Source: Bin107 sp965221655 (GTDB lineage: Bacteria; UBA8248). Taken from it: 64,000 nucleotides of DNA. Location: assembly GCA_965221655.1 (NCBI GenBank), contig OZ244906.1, positions 1,922,001 through 1,986,000 on the forward strand, written 5' to 3'. How positions within the stretch are numbered: position 1 is the first letter of the stretch; each line of letters begins with the position of its first letter. A program made the position numbers and the translations under genes. The notes under the pieces were generated by a model. The model was not told where the DNA came from, made no database searches, and saw only the letters and a program-made list of their open reading frames with translations. Below, piece by piece: positions 34,315 to 42,763 of this stretch.

Positions 34315-34407
34315 TGGCGGAGAGGGAGGGATTCGAACCCTCGAGACACCTTGTGGGCGTCTATACGATTTCCAGTCGTACTCCTTCGGCCTCTCGGACA
34401 CCTCTCC
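34315..34407 (-). tRNA. tRNA-Ser (anticodon GGA)
   Basis: 93 bases on the minus strand including an encoded CCA (34317-34315). The acceptor GGAGAGG (34407-34401) pairs with CCTCTCC (34325-34319). The anticodon loop CTGGAAA carries GGA (34373-34371). The long variable arm and T-loop TTCGAAT fit Ser. With the two at 2.6-2.8 kb it covers all serine codon boxes except TCG-specific reading. Confidence 0.96.
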
Positions 34408-34468
34408 GCGCGAGGAGGCGGAACTTGTATATCACGGGGGCGGGGGAGATGTCAGTCGGCTTTTTTTG

Positions 34469-34497
34469 TTGACTTTTCCCTCCGTTTGCCCGATGAT
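34469..34497 (+). promoter_or_regulatory. Promoter of a short transcript
   Basis: TTGACT (34469-34474) and GATGAT (34492-34497) are 17 bases apart; transcription would begin near 34504, just before the perfect Shine-Dalgarno site at 34513. Confidence 0.5.
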
Positions 34498-34529
34498 CGG
34501 CGGCACGTCGGAAAGGAGGTGATCCCAAT

Positions 34530-34568
34530 ATGAAAACAGACTGTAGGGACGAGGTGGCTGGCGCCTAG
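34530..34568 (+). CDS. 12-residue leader-like peptide with a perfect Shine-Dalgarno
   Basis: ATG 34530 to TAG 34568 encodes MKTDCRDEVAGA. In front of it, 34513-34525 read AAGGAGGTGATCC, complementary to the entire conserved 3' tail of 16S rRNA, far stronger than any other site in the window. A candidate promoter lies just upstream and an intrinsic terminator 76 bases downstream, so this 333-base gap (34408-34741) holds one tiny transcription unit. The peptide itself shows no known motif. It could be a leader, or the RNA could act by binding ribosomes. Confidence 0.45.
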   Translation: MKTDCRDEVAGA

Positions 34569-34643
34569 GGGAGGAGCCCCGTGGTGATTTTCCCGGGCTC
34601 ATCTTCGCCCAGGCGAATCCCCACCAGACCACCGAGAAGTGTG

Positions 34644-34674
34644 AAACCCCGGTCCGCGAGGGCCGGGGTTTTTC
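34644..34674 (+). terminator. Intrinsic terminator of the small transcript
   Basis: AACCCCGGTC (34645-34654) pairs with GGCCGGGGTT (34661-34670) around a 6-base loop, followed by a run of Ts (TTTTT, 34669-34673). This is the clearest rho-independent terminator in the window. Confidence 0.8.
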
Positions 34675-34741
34675 ATGGCGCGCAAAACGCGCATCGGGCA
34701 GCTTCACGTCACCGGTACATGAACACGAGGAGTGCGTTTCG

Positions 34742-35191
34742 ATGAACTGGAATGTCTATCTCTCGGGCGAGGTGCACACCGACTGGCGCGAGAGAATCAT
34801 ACAAGGCGCGGAGGGGGCGAACCTGCCGCTCACGTTTTTCGCCCCCGTTACGGATCACGACGCCAGCGACGATTGCGGCGTGGACATCCTCGGCGGCGAG
34901 GAAAAATCCTTCTGGAAAGACCGCAAGGGAGCGGGCGTGAACGCCATCCGCACGCGCACGCTCATCGAGAAGGCGGACGTGGTGGTCGTGCGCTTCGGCG
35001 AGAAATACAGGCAGTGGAATGCGGCTTTCGACGCGGGCTACGCGGCGGCACTGGGCAAGGCCATCATCGTCTTGCACGACGCCAGCCACGCACACGCTCT
35101 CAAGGAAGTCGACGCGGCCGCCCTGGCCGTGGCCGAGGAGCCCGAACAGGTGGTGCGCATCCTGAACTACGTCGTGAACGGAACGCTATAG
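34742..35191 (+). CDS. YtoQ-family protein
   Basis: 149 residues from ATG 34742, with GAGGAG 9 bases upstream. The opening WNVYLSGEVHTDWRERIIQG and the later TRTLIEKADVVVVRFGEKYR and QWNAAFDAGYAAALGKAIIV are the YtoQ family pattern, which resembles nucleoside 2-deoxyribosyltransferase folds (SGE..., conserved Asp/Glu, and a helix with AAFD.GYA). The biochemical role of YtoQ is not known. pyrF follows after 49 bases, so a link to nucleotide metabolism is possible. Confidence 0.88.
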   Translation: MNWNVYLSGEVHTDWRERIIQGAEGANLPLTFFAPVTDHDASDDCGVDILGGEEKSFWKDRKGAGVNAIRTRTLIEKADVVVVRFGEKYRQWNAAFDAGYAAALGKAIIVLHDASHAHALKEVDAAALAVAEEPEQVVRILNYVVNGTL

Positions 35192-35240
35192 GACTGCCGA
35201 AAAATCCGCCCGCAGGAATCGCCCGCCCGAAGGAGGAGAG

Positions 35241-35984
35241 ATGGACGCGAAATCAGCCGCAGGCCGCCTCATCATCGCACTCGACGTGCCCACGCACGAA
35301 GAGGCGCTCGCCGCGGTGGAAACGCTCGACAACGTTTCTTTCTACAAGGTCGGCCTGCAACTCTTCCTGGCGGGCGACCTGCTCGGGCTGATTCGCAAAC
35401 TGCGCGCACAGCGCGGCGGCGGCATATTCGTCGACCTCAAACTCTCAGGCGACATCGGCAACACCATCACCTCGTTCGTGGAAGGCTGCCGGGAGCTCGA
35501 CGTCAAATTCATCACGCTCACGGAATCCGTACCCTACGCGACGACACTGCGCACCATCGAGGCGGCACGGGCGGCGCGCGGTGCGGCGAACAACCCGAGG
35601 CTGCTCATGGTGCCGCTGCTCTCAAGCCTGGGTGCGGACGACCTGCGCGGCGAGGAGGAGAGCGACGCGACGCGCCACATTCTCACGCGCGGGAAGAAGT
35701 TGCTGGGTGATGGGTGTGATGGGCTGATCGTCTCGGGCGAGGCCATCGCGGCATGTCGGGAGGCGTTTCCGGAGGCAGACATCGTGAGTCCGGGCATCCG
35801 CCCCGCCTGGGCAGGTGCGGACGACCACAAGCGCCACGCCACGCCGGCAGACGCCATCCGCATGGGGGCGGACTACCTCGTGGTGGGCAGGCCGATACTG
35901 AAAGACCCCGACCCGCGCGCGGCGGCGCAGAGAATCATCGAAGAGATGGCCGAGGCTTTCGGGAGAAAAACCGCGCGGCCTTGA
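35241..35984 (+). CDS. pyrF: Orotidine 5'-phosphate decarboxylase
   Basis: 247 residues from ATG 35241 with AAGGAGGAGAG. It makes UMP from OMP in pyrimidine synthesis. LIIALDVPTHEEALAAVE, FYKVGLQLFL, VSPGIRPAW and the phosphate loop GADYLVVGRPILKDPDP are typical of group 1 enzymes. The catalytic segment reads D65-L-K67-L-S-G-D71-I, one residue longer between Lys and the second Asp than the usual D-x-K-x-x-D-I. Activity is still likely but this is worth checking. Confidence 0.92.
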   Translation: MDAKSAAGRLIIALDVPTHEEALAAVETLDNVSFYKVGLQLFLAGDLLGLIRKLRAQRGGGIFVDLKLSGDIGNTITSFVEGCRELDVKFITLTESVPYATTLRTIEAARAARGAANNPRLLMVPLLSSLGADDLRGEEESDATRHILTRGKKLLGDGCDGLIVSGEAIAACREAFPEADIVSPGIRPAWAGADDHKRHATPADAIRMGADYLVVGRPILKDPDPRAAAQRIIEEMAEAFGRKTARP

Positions 35985-36026
35985 AGGCCTCACGCAAAAA
36001 AAGACCCGCGGCAACGCGCGCGCGCC

Positions 36027-37025
36027 TCAACGCCCCTGGTCGCACACTTCGGGGTTCATGGTCGTAGGCGGCATCTCGCCGCCGAAGAAGGCGAGCAGAC
36101 ACTTCGTCGCGTGGTGGAGGGTGTTGCGAATCGCGTCCTCGCCGCGTCCGCCCAGGTGCGGGGCCAGCACGGCGTTTTCGAGCGTGAAGATGGGGTGTGC
36201 GTAGTCGGGCGGCTCCTCGGGGAACACGTCGATGCCCGCCCCGCGTATGACGCCTTCTTCCAAGGCCTCGGCCACCGCGTCCAGGTCAAACACGTCGCCG
36301 CGCGAGAGGTTGAACACGTAGGCGTCAGGCTTCATGAGGCCCAGGATGTCGCGGTTGATGATGTGCCTGGTCTCGGGCGTCAGCGGCACGTGGCAGGTCA
36401 GGTAGTCCGACGCGCGCGCCAACTCCTCGAGCTCCACGAACCGCACGCCGAGGGCGTCCGCCGTCTCCTCATCGCGCACGATGTCGTGGGCGATGACCTT
36501 CATGTCGAAGGCCACGGCGCGCCGGGCCACCTGCTTGCCCACGTTGCCGAAGCCCAGTATCCCCAGCGTCATCCCGTTCAGGGGGCGCATGGGCGGCTGT
36601 ATCTCGCGCCAAAGGCCTTTGCGGACGTTCGCGTCCAGCCAGCCGATGCGCCTGCACGCACCCAGCATGAGGCCAAAGAAGTGCTCGGCCACCGAGGCGG
36701 AGTTCTGCCCCGCCGCGTTGGTGACGAGTATGCCCCGCTCAGTGGCCGCGGGAACGTCTACGTTGTTCACCCCCACGCCCGCACGCGCGATGATGCGCAA
36801 GCGCGGCGCACCCTCCATGACGTAGCGCGTATATGGTTCCGCACCCGCGATGACGGCGGTCGCCTCGGCCACGCAGGCGCGCACGTCGTCTTCGGGCATG
36901 TGGCCCCGGCACTCGTCCAGACGCACCTCAAGGCCCGCATCGACCAGGGGCTGAAAAATTTCCATCGGGTCGTCGAAATTGAGGATAAAAGGGGTTCCCA
37001 CCCATACCACGGGCTTCTCGGCCAT
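36027..37025 (-). CDS. D-2-hydroxyacid dehydrogenase (NAD-binding)
   Basis: 332 residues from ATG 37025. It has the catalytic and NAD domains of the phosphoglycerate dehydrogenase/glyoxylate reductase family: RIIARAGVGVNNVD, LGILGFGNVGKQVARRA (dinucleotide loop), FNLSRGDVFDLDA (Arg), GIDVFPEEPPD (Glu) and LAPHLGGRGEDA (His). These three residues complete the Arg-Glu-His active site. No ACT domain, so it is not a regulated SerA. It converts a 2-keto acid and its D-hydroxy acid; the substrate is unknown. A crotonase-fold gene lies 104 bases upstream on the same strand. Confidence 0.93.
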   Translation of the reverse strand: MAEKPVVWVGTPFILNFDDPMEIFQPLVDAGLEVRLDECRGHMPEDDVRACVAEATAVIAGAEPYTRYVMEGAPRLRIIARAGVGVNNVDVPAATERGILVTNAAGQNSASVAEHFFGLMLGACRRIGWLDANVRKGLWREIQPPMRPLNGMTLGILGFGNVGKQVARRAVAFDMKVIAHDIVRDEETADALGVRFVELEELARASDYLTCHVPLTPETRHIINRDILGLMKPDAYVFNLSRGDVFDLDAVAEALEEGVIRGAGIDVFPEEPPDYAHPIFTLENAVLAPHLGGRGEDAIRNTLHHATKCLLAFFGGEMPPTTMNPEVCDQGR

Positions 37026-37129
37026 GCGTGCGGCACCTCCGCTTGCGCCCCGCACACACCGGGGCCGATGACGATGCGCACCCGCCCCTCCCCGCCGGGG
37101 GAGCGAGACGCGCAGGAGTCGAAAAAAAT

Positions 37130-37900
37130 CTATTCCCCGCGCCACACGGGCTTTCGCTTCTCCCCAAAGGCGCGCACTCCCTCTTGCGAGTCCGCCGTGT
37201 GGAGAATGCGGTCGGCCACGTCGCGCGACATGTAGACCCTGTCCCGATAGCCCAGGTCCTCACCCCTGCGCGCCGCCTCCTTGATGGCGCGCACCGCCAG
37301 GGGGGCGGACTCGAGAATTTCCGCCGCGTAGCGCTCCGCCGTCGGCAGCAACTCCTCGTGGGGCACCACCTCGTTGGCGATGCCCAGCCGCAGACACTCT
37401 TCTGCGGGGATGAACTTGCCGCGCATGAGCCAGCTCATCGCCTGCGTCCAGGGAATCGCGTGCGCACACATGGCCGGACCGCTCACCGAGGAGATGCCCC
37501 GCTTCACCTGGGGCCAGCCCATCGAGGCGCGTTCGGAGAAGATCAAAACGTCGGAATTCAGGGCGAAGCCCGCCCCCTGGGCCAGGCAGGGGCCATTGAT
37601 CGCACAGATAATCGGCTTGTAGAGATAGCGCAGGTAGAGATAGAGCTCGTCGTTCGACATCACTTCGCCGTCGTTCGCGTCGGGGACTTTCTCCAGAATG
37701 TCTTTTCCCGCACAGAACACGTCGCCCGCCCCCGTGATGACGGCCACCCACACGTCGGGGTCGTGCTTGATATGTACGTAGGCGTCCTGCACCTCCTTGC
37801 GCATGGCGTAGTTGATGGCGTTTTTCTTCTCCGGCCTGTTCAGGGTCAGATACGCAACGTGATCCTTCACTTCATAGATGGTTGCCTCTCGGTGCGCCAT
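37130..37900 (-). CDS. Enoyl-CoA hydratase/isomerase (crotonase) family protein lacking both catalytic Glu
   Basis: 256 residues from ATG 37900. The crotonase fold is plain: VAYLTLNRPEKKNAIN, ITGAGDVFCAGKDILE (first oxyanion-hole strand) and KPIICAINGPCLAQGAGFAL (second). In hydratases the two acid-base Glu lie in GG.CELA and in FG.PE; here these read GAGFALNSD and MGWPQVKRG, so Phe and Gln replace them. It may therefore be an isomerase, hydrolase or decarboxylase branch of the superfamily rather than a hydratase. The neighbour is a hydroxyacid dehydrogenase. Confidence 0.9.
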   Translation of the reverse strand: MAHREATIYEVKDHVAYLTLNRPEKKNAINYAMRKEVQDAYVHIKHDPDVWVAVITGAGDVFCAGKDILEKVPDANDGEVMSNDELYLYLRYLYKPIICAINGPCLAQGAGFALNSDVLIFSERASMGWPQVKRGISSVSGPAMCAHAIPWTQAMSWLMRGKFIPAEECLRLGIANEVVPHEELLPTAERYAAEILESAPLAVRAIKEAARRGEDLGYRDRVYMSRDVADRILHTADSQEGVRAFGEKRKPVWRGE

Positions 37901-38088
37901 GACAAGGCTCCTCGCTCGATTCGGGGAGCGGCGGCGCCGCTCCGTGCGTTCCGGGGATGCGCGCGCGCATTCTACCCGAAACCATCGCGCCGCGCCGCCC
38001 GTGCGGCGAATTTCTTCCCCCCGCGAGTTGTGAGAAACTCTCTCGACACCCGAGCAGCCACGCGAATCGAACCCGGGGGAGAGCCCGC

Positions 38089-39738
38089 ATGCGCGTAGTC
38101 GACGTGATCGCCCAAATCCTGAAGCGCGAGGGAGTGGAGCACCTGAGCTGCTATCCCACCACCGTCCTCATCGAGGCGGCCGCCGCCGCGGGCATCCGGC
38201 CCATCGTCTGCCGCCAGGAGCGCGTGGGAGTGGGCATTGCAGACGGCTTCGCGCGCGTAACCAACGGCGCCACGCCCGCAGCCTTCGCCATGCAATACGG
38301 CCCGGGTGCGGAAAACGCCTTTCCGGGCATCTCGACCGCTTTTTCGGACTCGACCCCCGTGCTGCTGCTCCCCCTGGGTCACCCCCGTGGACGCGACGGA
38401 GTGTTCCCAATGTTCAGCTCCGTGCGCTCCTACGCCTCGGTAACGAAATCGGCAGAACTCCTCACCACCCCCGAGCGCGTGGTGGACGCCATGCGCCGCG
38501 CAATGAACGCGCTCAGGAACGGTCGGCCCGGCCCCGTTTTGGTGGAAATTCCCGCCGACGTAGCGACCATGGAGGTGGATGAGGGTCTCCTCGCTCGCTA
38601 CACGCCCGTCAAAAAAGCGCGCGCCCAGGCCGATCCGGCGGACGTGGAGAGCGCCGCGGAGGTGCTCGTAAACGCCGAGCGGCCCGTCATTCTGGCCGGA
38701 GCGGGCGTGCTCTACGCCGAGGCCGGCGCCGAGCTGGCGGAACTCGCCGAGCTCCTCCAGATTCCCGTCATGACAACCATGGAGGGCAAGAGCGCAATTT
38801 CAGAGAAAAACCACCCCCTGGCCCTGGGCGTGGCGTCGAGCGTCATGGCCGGCCCCGCCTATGCGTTCTTAAAAGACGCCGACGCCGTGTTCGCCGTCGG
38901 GGCGAGCCTCACCGACCACGGACTCGCCACGCCGATACCCCCGGGCAAGACGCTCATCCACGCGACGAACGACCCCGGCGACCTCAACAAGAGCTTCCCC
39001 GCCGCGCATCCCGTGCTCGGCGACGCGAAGCTGGTGCTGCGCCAGTTCATCGCGTGCTGTGCGGAGCGCCTCGGCGGCACAAGCCCGCGCGCGGGCGTGG
39101 CGGAAGCGGTGGCGCGCGCCAAGCAAGCCTGGCTGGCGGAGTGGACGCCCCGGCTCGCCTCAAGCGAAAAGCCCATCAACCCCTACCGCGTCATCGCGGA
39201 GCTCATGCGCAGCGTGCCGCCCGCAGAGGCCATCGTCACCCACGATTCGGGCAACCCGCGCTACGAGACCCTGCCCTTCTACCAGTCCGACGGGCCGCGC
39301 TCCTACCTCGGCTGGGGCAAGTCCCACCAGCTCGGCACCGGGCTCGGCCTCGCCATGGGGGCGAAGCTCGCCGCACCCGAGAAGTTTTGCGTGAACGTGA
39401 TGGGCGACGCCGCCTTCGGCATGACGGGGCTGGACTTCGAGACCGCCGTGCGCGCAAACCTGCCCGTCTGCACGGTGGTGCTCAAAAACTCCACGATGGC
39501 GGTGGAAACCCACCACATGGCGGTCTCCCACGCGCGCTACGGCACGCGCGACGTGGGCGGGGAATACGCCGAGATCGCCCGCGCCCTCGGCGGCTGGGCG
39601 AAGCGCGTGGAGGAACCAGGCGAAATCGGCGCGGCCTTCACCGAGGCCAGACGGCAGAACGAGGAGGGCCGCCCCGCACTCCTCGAGTTCATCACGAGTG
39701 CGGAGATGGCCTACTCCCACCCCCATCCGTTCGGGTAG
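38089..39738 (+). CDS. Thiamine-diphosphate enzyme, acetolactate-synthase-like (1)
   Basis: 549 residues from ATG 38089, with GGGGGAGAG upstream. Three ThDP-enzyme domains: the PYR domain has the catalytic Glu in CRQERVGVGIADGFARVTNG; the central domain spans about 190-330; the PP domain carries the ThDP motif MGDAAFGMTGLDFETAV ending in LKN. Members include acetolactate synthase, sulfopyruvate decarboxylase, glyoxylate carboligase and 2-keto acid decarboxylases. No regulatory subunit gene is nearby, so a catabolic role is likely. A second, different ThDP enzyme lies at 52.3-54.1 kb. Confidence 0.92.
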   Translation: MRVVDVIAQILKREGVEHLSCYPTTVLIEAAAAAGIRPIVCRQERVGVGIADGFARVTNGATPAAFAMQYGPGAENAFPGISTAFSDSTPVLLLPLGHPRGRDGVFPMFSSVRSYASVTKSAELLTTPERVVDAMRRAMNALRNGRPGPVLVEIPADVATMEVDEGLLARYTPVKKARAQADPADVESAAEVLVNAERPVILAGAGVLYAEAGAELAELAELLQIPVMTTMEGKSAISEKNHPLALGVASSVMAGPAYAFLKDADAVFAVGASLTDHGLATPIPPGKTLIHATNDPGDLNKSFPAAHPVLGDAKLVLRQFIACCAERLGGTSPRAGVAEAVARAKQAWLAEWTPRLASSEKPINPYRVIAELMRSVPPAEAIVTHDSGNPRYETLPFYQSDGPRSYLGWGKSHQLGTGLGLAMGAKLAAPEKFCVNVMGDAAFGMTGLDFETAVRANLPVCTVVLKNSTMAVETHHMAVSHARYGTRDVGGEYAEIARALGGWAKRVEEPGEIGAAFTEARRQNEEGRPALLEFITSAEMAYSHPHPFG

Positions 39739-39765
39739 GTGGGGGAGGAGGCGGTCTGCGGCGGA

Positions 39766-40755
39766 TTACACCTCGACGACGATTTTGCCCATTTGCTGGT
39801 TCGATTCCATATAGCGGTGCGCACCCGCCATGTCCTCAAGCGGAAACGTCTTGGCGATCAGGGGGGTGAACGCGCCGGATTCCAGCCCATCGCAAATGAA
39901 TTTCTTCGCCCGCTCCCTTTTTTCAGCGTCTTTCGTAATCTCCATCAGCGTATAGCCCCTGAACGTCAAACCCTTCGCCAGGGCTGGAAACAGGGGGAAA
40001 ACCGCATCGACGGGTGCGAGGACGCCATAGACGAAAATGATGGCTCGCGCCGCCGCCGCGTCGGCGAGTTTTGCGAGAAAAGGCCCGACGACGGGGTCGA
40101 AAATGATGTTCGCCCCGACGCCCCCGGTGATTTGCATCACCGAATCTGCTAAGTCCTCCTCATCCGTCACGACGACGTGGTCCGCACCCGCACCGAGGAG
40201 GAACTCTTTTTTCTCCGCCCCCCGCGTCGTGGCGATGACCCGTGCACCCGCCGATTTCGCAATTTGAATCGCCCCCAGCCCCACGCTGCTGCTCGCCGCG
40301 GTAATCAGGACGCTGTCCCCTTCCTTTACCTGTCCATATTCGACGAGCGCGCCATATGCAGTCATGTACTGCATCCACATGGCCGCCCCCTCGGCGGACG
40401 TCAGACGTTCCGGAAAGCGAGCGGCGGCATGCGCCGGAACTATCGCCGACTCGCCATACACCCCGTGTTCTCCCATCGAAAACGAGGGAATCGTACTCAC
40501 GCGCTCCCCAAGCGCCAGACCTTTGACCCCCGGACCTACGGCGTCAATCGTTCCACACGCCTCATAGCCGATGCGAGAGGGAAACACCGGTTTTTCGTGA
40601 TATTTCCCCTCTCGAAACATCACCTCGGCCCGGTTGAGGCCGATAGCCTCCACTGCAATGCGCACCTCGCCCTCGCCTGGCTCAACGAGGGGAACCTCGC
40701 TCAGACGCAGCACGTCTGCACTTCCCGTCTCATGCAAAAGAACCACTTTCGGCAT
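39766..40755 (-). CDS. Zinc-free quinone oxidoreductase-type MDR protein
   Basis: 329 residues from ATG 40755, with GAAGGAGGG upstream. Medium-chain dehydrogenase fold: IAVEAIGLNRAEVMFREGKY, PSRIGYEACGTIDAVGPGVK and the NADPH loop ITAASSSVGLGAIQIAKSAG. Structural-zinc cysteines are missing, as in QOR (quinone oxidoreductase) proteins that reduce quinones or enones with NADPH. It converges tail to tail with the ThDP enzyme gene. Confidence 0.92.
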   Translation of the reverse strand: MPKVVLLHETGSADVLRLSEVPLVEPGEGEVRIAVEAIGLNRAEVMFREGKYHEKPVFPSRIGYEACGTIDAVGPGVKGLALGERVSTIPSFSMGEHGVYGESAIVPAHAAARFPERLTSAEGAAMWMQYMTAYGALVEYGQVKEGDSVLITAASSSVGLGAIQIAKSAGARVIATTRGAEKKEFLLGAGADHVVVTDEEDLADSVMQITGGVGANIIFDPVVGPFLAKLADAAAARAIIFVYGVLAPVDAVFPLFPALAKGLTFRGYTLMEITKDAEKRERAKKFICDGLESGAFTPLIAKTFPLEDMAGAHRYMESNQQMGKIVVEV

Positions 40756-40855
40756 ACGTCCACCCTCCTTCGTTCGCACCTGCAGAGATAACGCAACCGG
40801 CCACCGGATAATTCCCGCCCTGCGCGAACACACCCGCGCCGGGGCGCAATCCCCC

Positions 40856-41575
40856 CTACTTCAGCTTCTCGGCGAAGAACGCCAGCGTCTTCTCCCAGGA
40901 ATCCTCGCTTTGCGCGGCGCGGAAACGCTCGGGGTTCTCCTCCCACTGAAAGGCGTGGCCCGCCCCGTCGTAGCGGTGAAAAACGTATTCGACGCCCGCG
41001 TTCGCAAGCGCGGCCTCGTAGTCGTCCACGTCGGCGGGCGAGGGGTTTTGATCCTCATTGCCGAAGATGCCGATGACCGGACAGGCGATGTCGCCCGCCA
41101 GCTCGATCGCGGGCGGATTGCCCGCCCCGCGCACCTCCTTCACCCCGCCTCCGTAGAAGACGGCACACGCGCGGTAGCGCGCGTCCGTGCACGCCCCCAG
41201 CCAGCTCACGCGCCCGCCCCAGCAGTGCCCGACGATGCCGATGCGCTCCGCGTCCACGTTATCGAGTGCGGCCAAAACGTCGAAGCCCGCCATGAGGTCG
41301 AGCCGCGTTTGCGCGTCGTTGAACTCCTCGCGCTTTATCTGCATCTCGTCTTCTTTCGACCACCAGTGGTAGAGAAACGGCACCGCGACGGCGAAGCCGT
41401 TCTCGGCGTAGCGCGCCGCCGCCTTGAGGGTAAAGGGGTCTTGCTCGATTCCCTGATGCCCCGGTATGTGCTGGCAGAGCACCAGCCCCGGGTGCGGCCC
41501 CGCCCCCGGGGGCTCGAAGAGAAAGACCTCCATCGGGCTGCCGCCCACCTCGCTCATCTCGATACGGTAATCCAT
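40856..41575 (-). CDS. Dienelactone hydrolase-family protein
   Basis: 239 residues from ATG 41575. It has the dienelactone hydrolase fold: VFLFEPPGAGPHPGLVLCQH, nucleophile elbow IGIVGHCWGGRVSWLGACTD with Cys as nucleophile, Asp in GIFGNEDQNPS and His in YDGAGHAFQWEEN, so the Cys-Asp-His triad is complete. The family opens lactones in aromatic breakdown and hydrolyses other esters. The QOR gene follows 100 bases downstream on the same strand, and the hydroxyacid dehydrogenase gene ends 113 bases upstream. Confidence 0.93.
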   Translation of the reverse strand: MDYRIEMSEVGGSPMEVFLFEPPGAGPHPGLVLCQHIPGHQGIEQDPFTLKAAARYAENGFAVAVPFLYHWWSKEDEMQIKREEFNDAQTRLDLMAGFDVLAALDNVDAERIGIVGHCWGGRVSWLGACTDARYRACAVFYGGGVKEVRGAGNPPAIELAGDIACPVIGIFGNEDQNPSPADVDDYEAALANAGVEYVFHRYDGAGHAFQWEENPERFRAAQSEDSWEKTLAFFAEKLK

Positions 41576-41688
41576 CGCTTTCCCCTTTCATGGATAGGTG
41601 TGCAAGAGTTACGTGGAGCATACCATCTTCGCCTGTCCGCATCGTCCGCACAGGGTGGATGCGACGCGCGCGGCGGAAAAATTGCCCC

Positions 41689-42651
41689 TCACCCGTCCGC
41701 ACCCGCCAGGTTCTGCGGCCTTCCGCGCAGGTAGGCCTCCACGTTGTCCACGGCGATGCGCGCTTCTCTCTCCGTGGCTCCTTCGGTGTGCGCGGCCACG
41801 TGGGGGGTGAGAATCACGTTCTCGAGGGTGCGCAGCACGGAGTCCGCAGGGAGAGGCTCGTCGGGTTCGAACACGTCCAGACCTGCTCCTGCTATGCGCC
41901 CCGCGCACAGGGCGTCGAGGAGGGCGTCCATGTCGAGGAGTGCTGCGCGCGCGGTGTTGATCAAAAACGCCGTCGGCTTCATCCGCGCGATGTGCGCCCG
42001 CGAGACGATGCCGCGCGTCTCGGGCGTCGCGTGGAGCTGAATCGTAACGAAATCCGCCTCCATGCATTCCTCCATCGAGGCCGCCCGCACCCCGGCGCGC
42101 GCCGCCGAGGCGGGCGTCATGCTCCGCGACCAGGCCAGCACGTCCATGCCGAAGCCCCGCGCCATGGGGGCAACCTTGCTTCCCGCGTGGCCAAAACCTA
42201 TGAGCGAGAGGCTCTTGCCGAGCAGTTCCACGCCCAGGGCGCGCTCCCACGCCCCCGCCCGCATGGCGGGGCACTGAAACGGCAGCCGCTTCGCCAGGGC
42301 GAGAACGAGCATCATCGTGTGTTCGGCCACCGAGGCACTCCCGGCCCCCGGCGTAACGCAGACTGCTATCCCCCGTTTTTTCGCTTCGCCCAGGTCCACC
42401 ATGCGCGGGCGCGTGCCCCACACCGAGACGAGGCGCAGCCGCGGGGCCGCGTCGAACAGGGAGCCGTCGCGAAAATCCGTCTGGAAGCGTACGGTCAGGA
42501 CGACGTCCGCATCGGCGATGCGCCGCGCCATGTCCGCCGCGTCGTGCGGCCGTTCGGTGAAATGCGCCACCTCGCCCAGGGCTTCGAGCCGCGCGAGTTG
42601 GGGGGAGTTCTCGAACATCCCCTCGTAGTCGTCGGGCACCACGATTTTCAT
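41689..42651 (-). CDS. D-2-hydroxyacid dehydrogenase (second copy)
   Basis: 320 residues from ATG 42651, with GGAGGAG upstream. Family motifs: LRLVSVWGTRPRMVDLGEAK, GAGSASVAEHTMMLVLALAK, LIGFGHAGSKVAPMARGFGM (NAD loop, G-x-G-x-x-G), INTARAALLDMDALL (Arg), DVFEPDEPLP (Glu) and ILTPHVAAHTEGA (His). The active site is complete. It is only distantly similar to the 36-kb copy. It is divergent from the acyl-CoA dehydrogenase operon, sharing a 112-base intergenic region. Confidence 0.92.
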   Translation of the reverse strand: MKIVVPDDYEGMFENSPQLARLEALGEVAHFTERPHDAADMARRIADADVVLTVRFQTDFRDGSLFDAAPRLRLVSVWGTRPRMVDLGEAKKRGIAVCVTPGAGSASVAEHTMMLVLALAKRLPFQCPAMRAGAWERALGVELLGKSLSLIGFGHAGSKVAPMARGFGMDVLAWSRSMTPASAARAGVRAASMEECMEADFVTIQLHATPETRGIVSRAHIARMKPTAFLINTARAALLDMDALLDALCAGRIAGAGLDVFEPDEPLPADSVLRTLENVILTPHVAAHTEGATEREARIAVDNVEAYLRGRPQNLAGADG

Positions 42652-42710
42652 CCACCGCTCCTCCGTGCGGGCACTCCCTCATGATTGACAGAACCCACCC
42701 TGTTCAGTAG

Positions 42711-42719
42711 TGCTATAGA
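42711..42719 (+). promoter_or_regulatory. Extended -10 promoter of the acyl-CoA dehydrogenase operon
   Basis: TGCTATAGA (42711-42719) is a TGn-extended -10 element, 45 bases before the ATG at 42764. A consensus TTGACA lies at 42685-42690, too far (23 bases) to be its -35 but 17 bases from TAGTGC, so which combination is used is not certain. Confidence 0.4.
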
Positions 42720-42763
42720 CAAAATACCACCGAACGCTCTCGCAAAGGACACGCGCCACCGCC

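Noticed and set aside
34569..34643. Riboswitch between the short ORF and the terminator upstream of ytoQ
   Set aside because: No known riboswitch core was recognised; the terminator hairpin alone does not support one.
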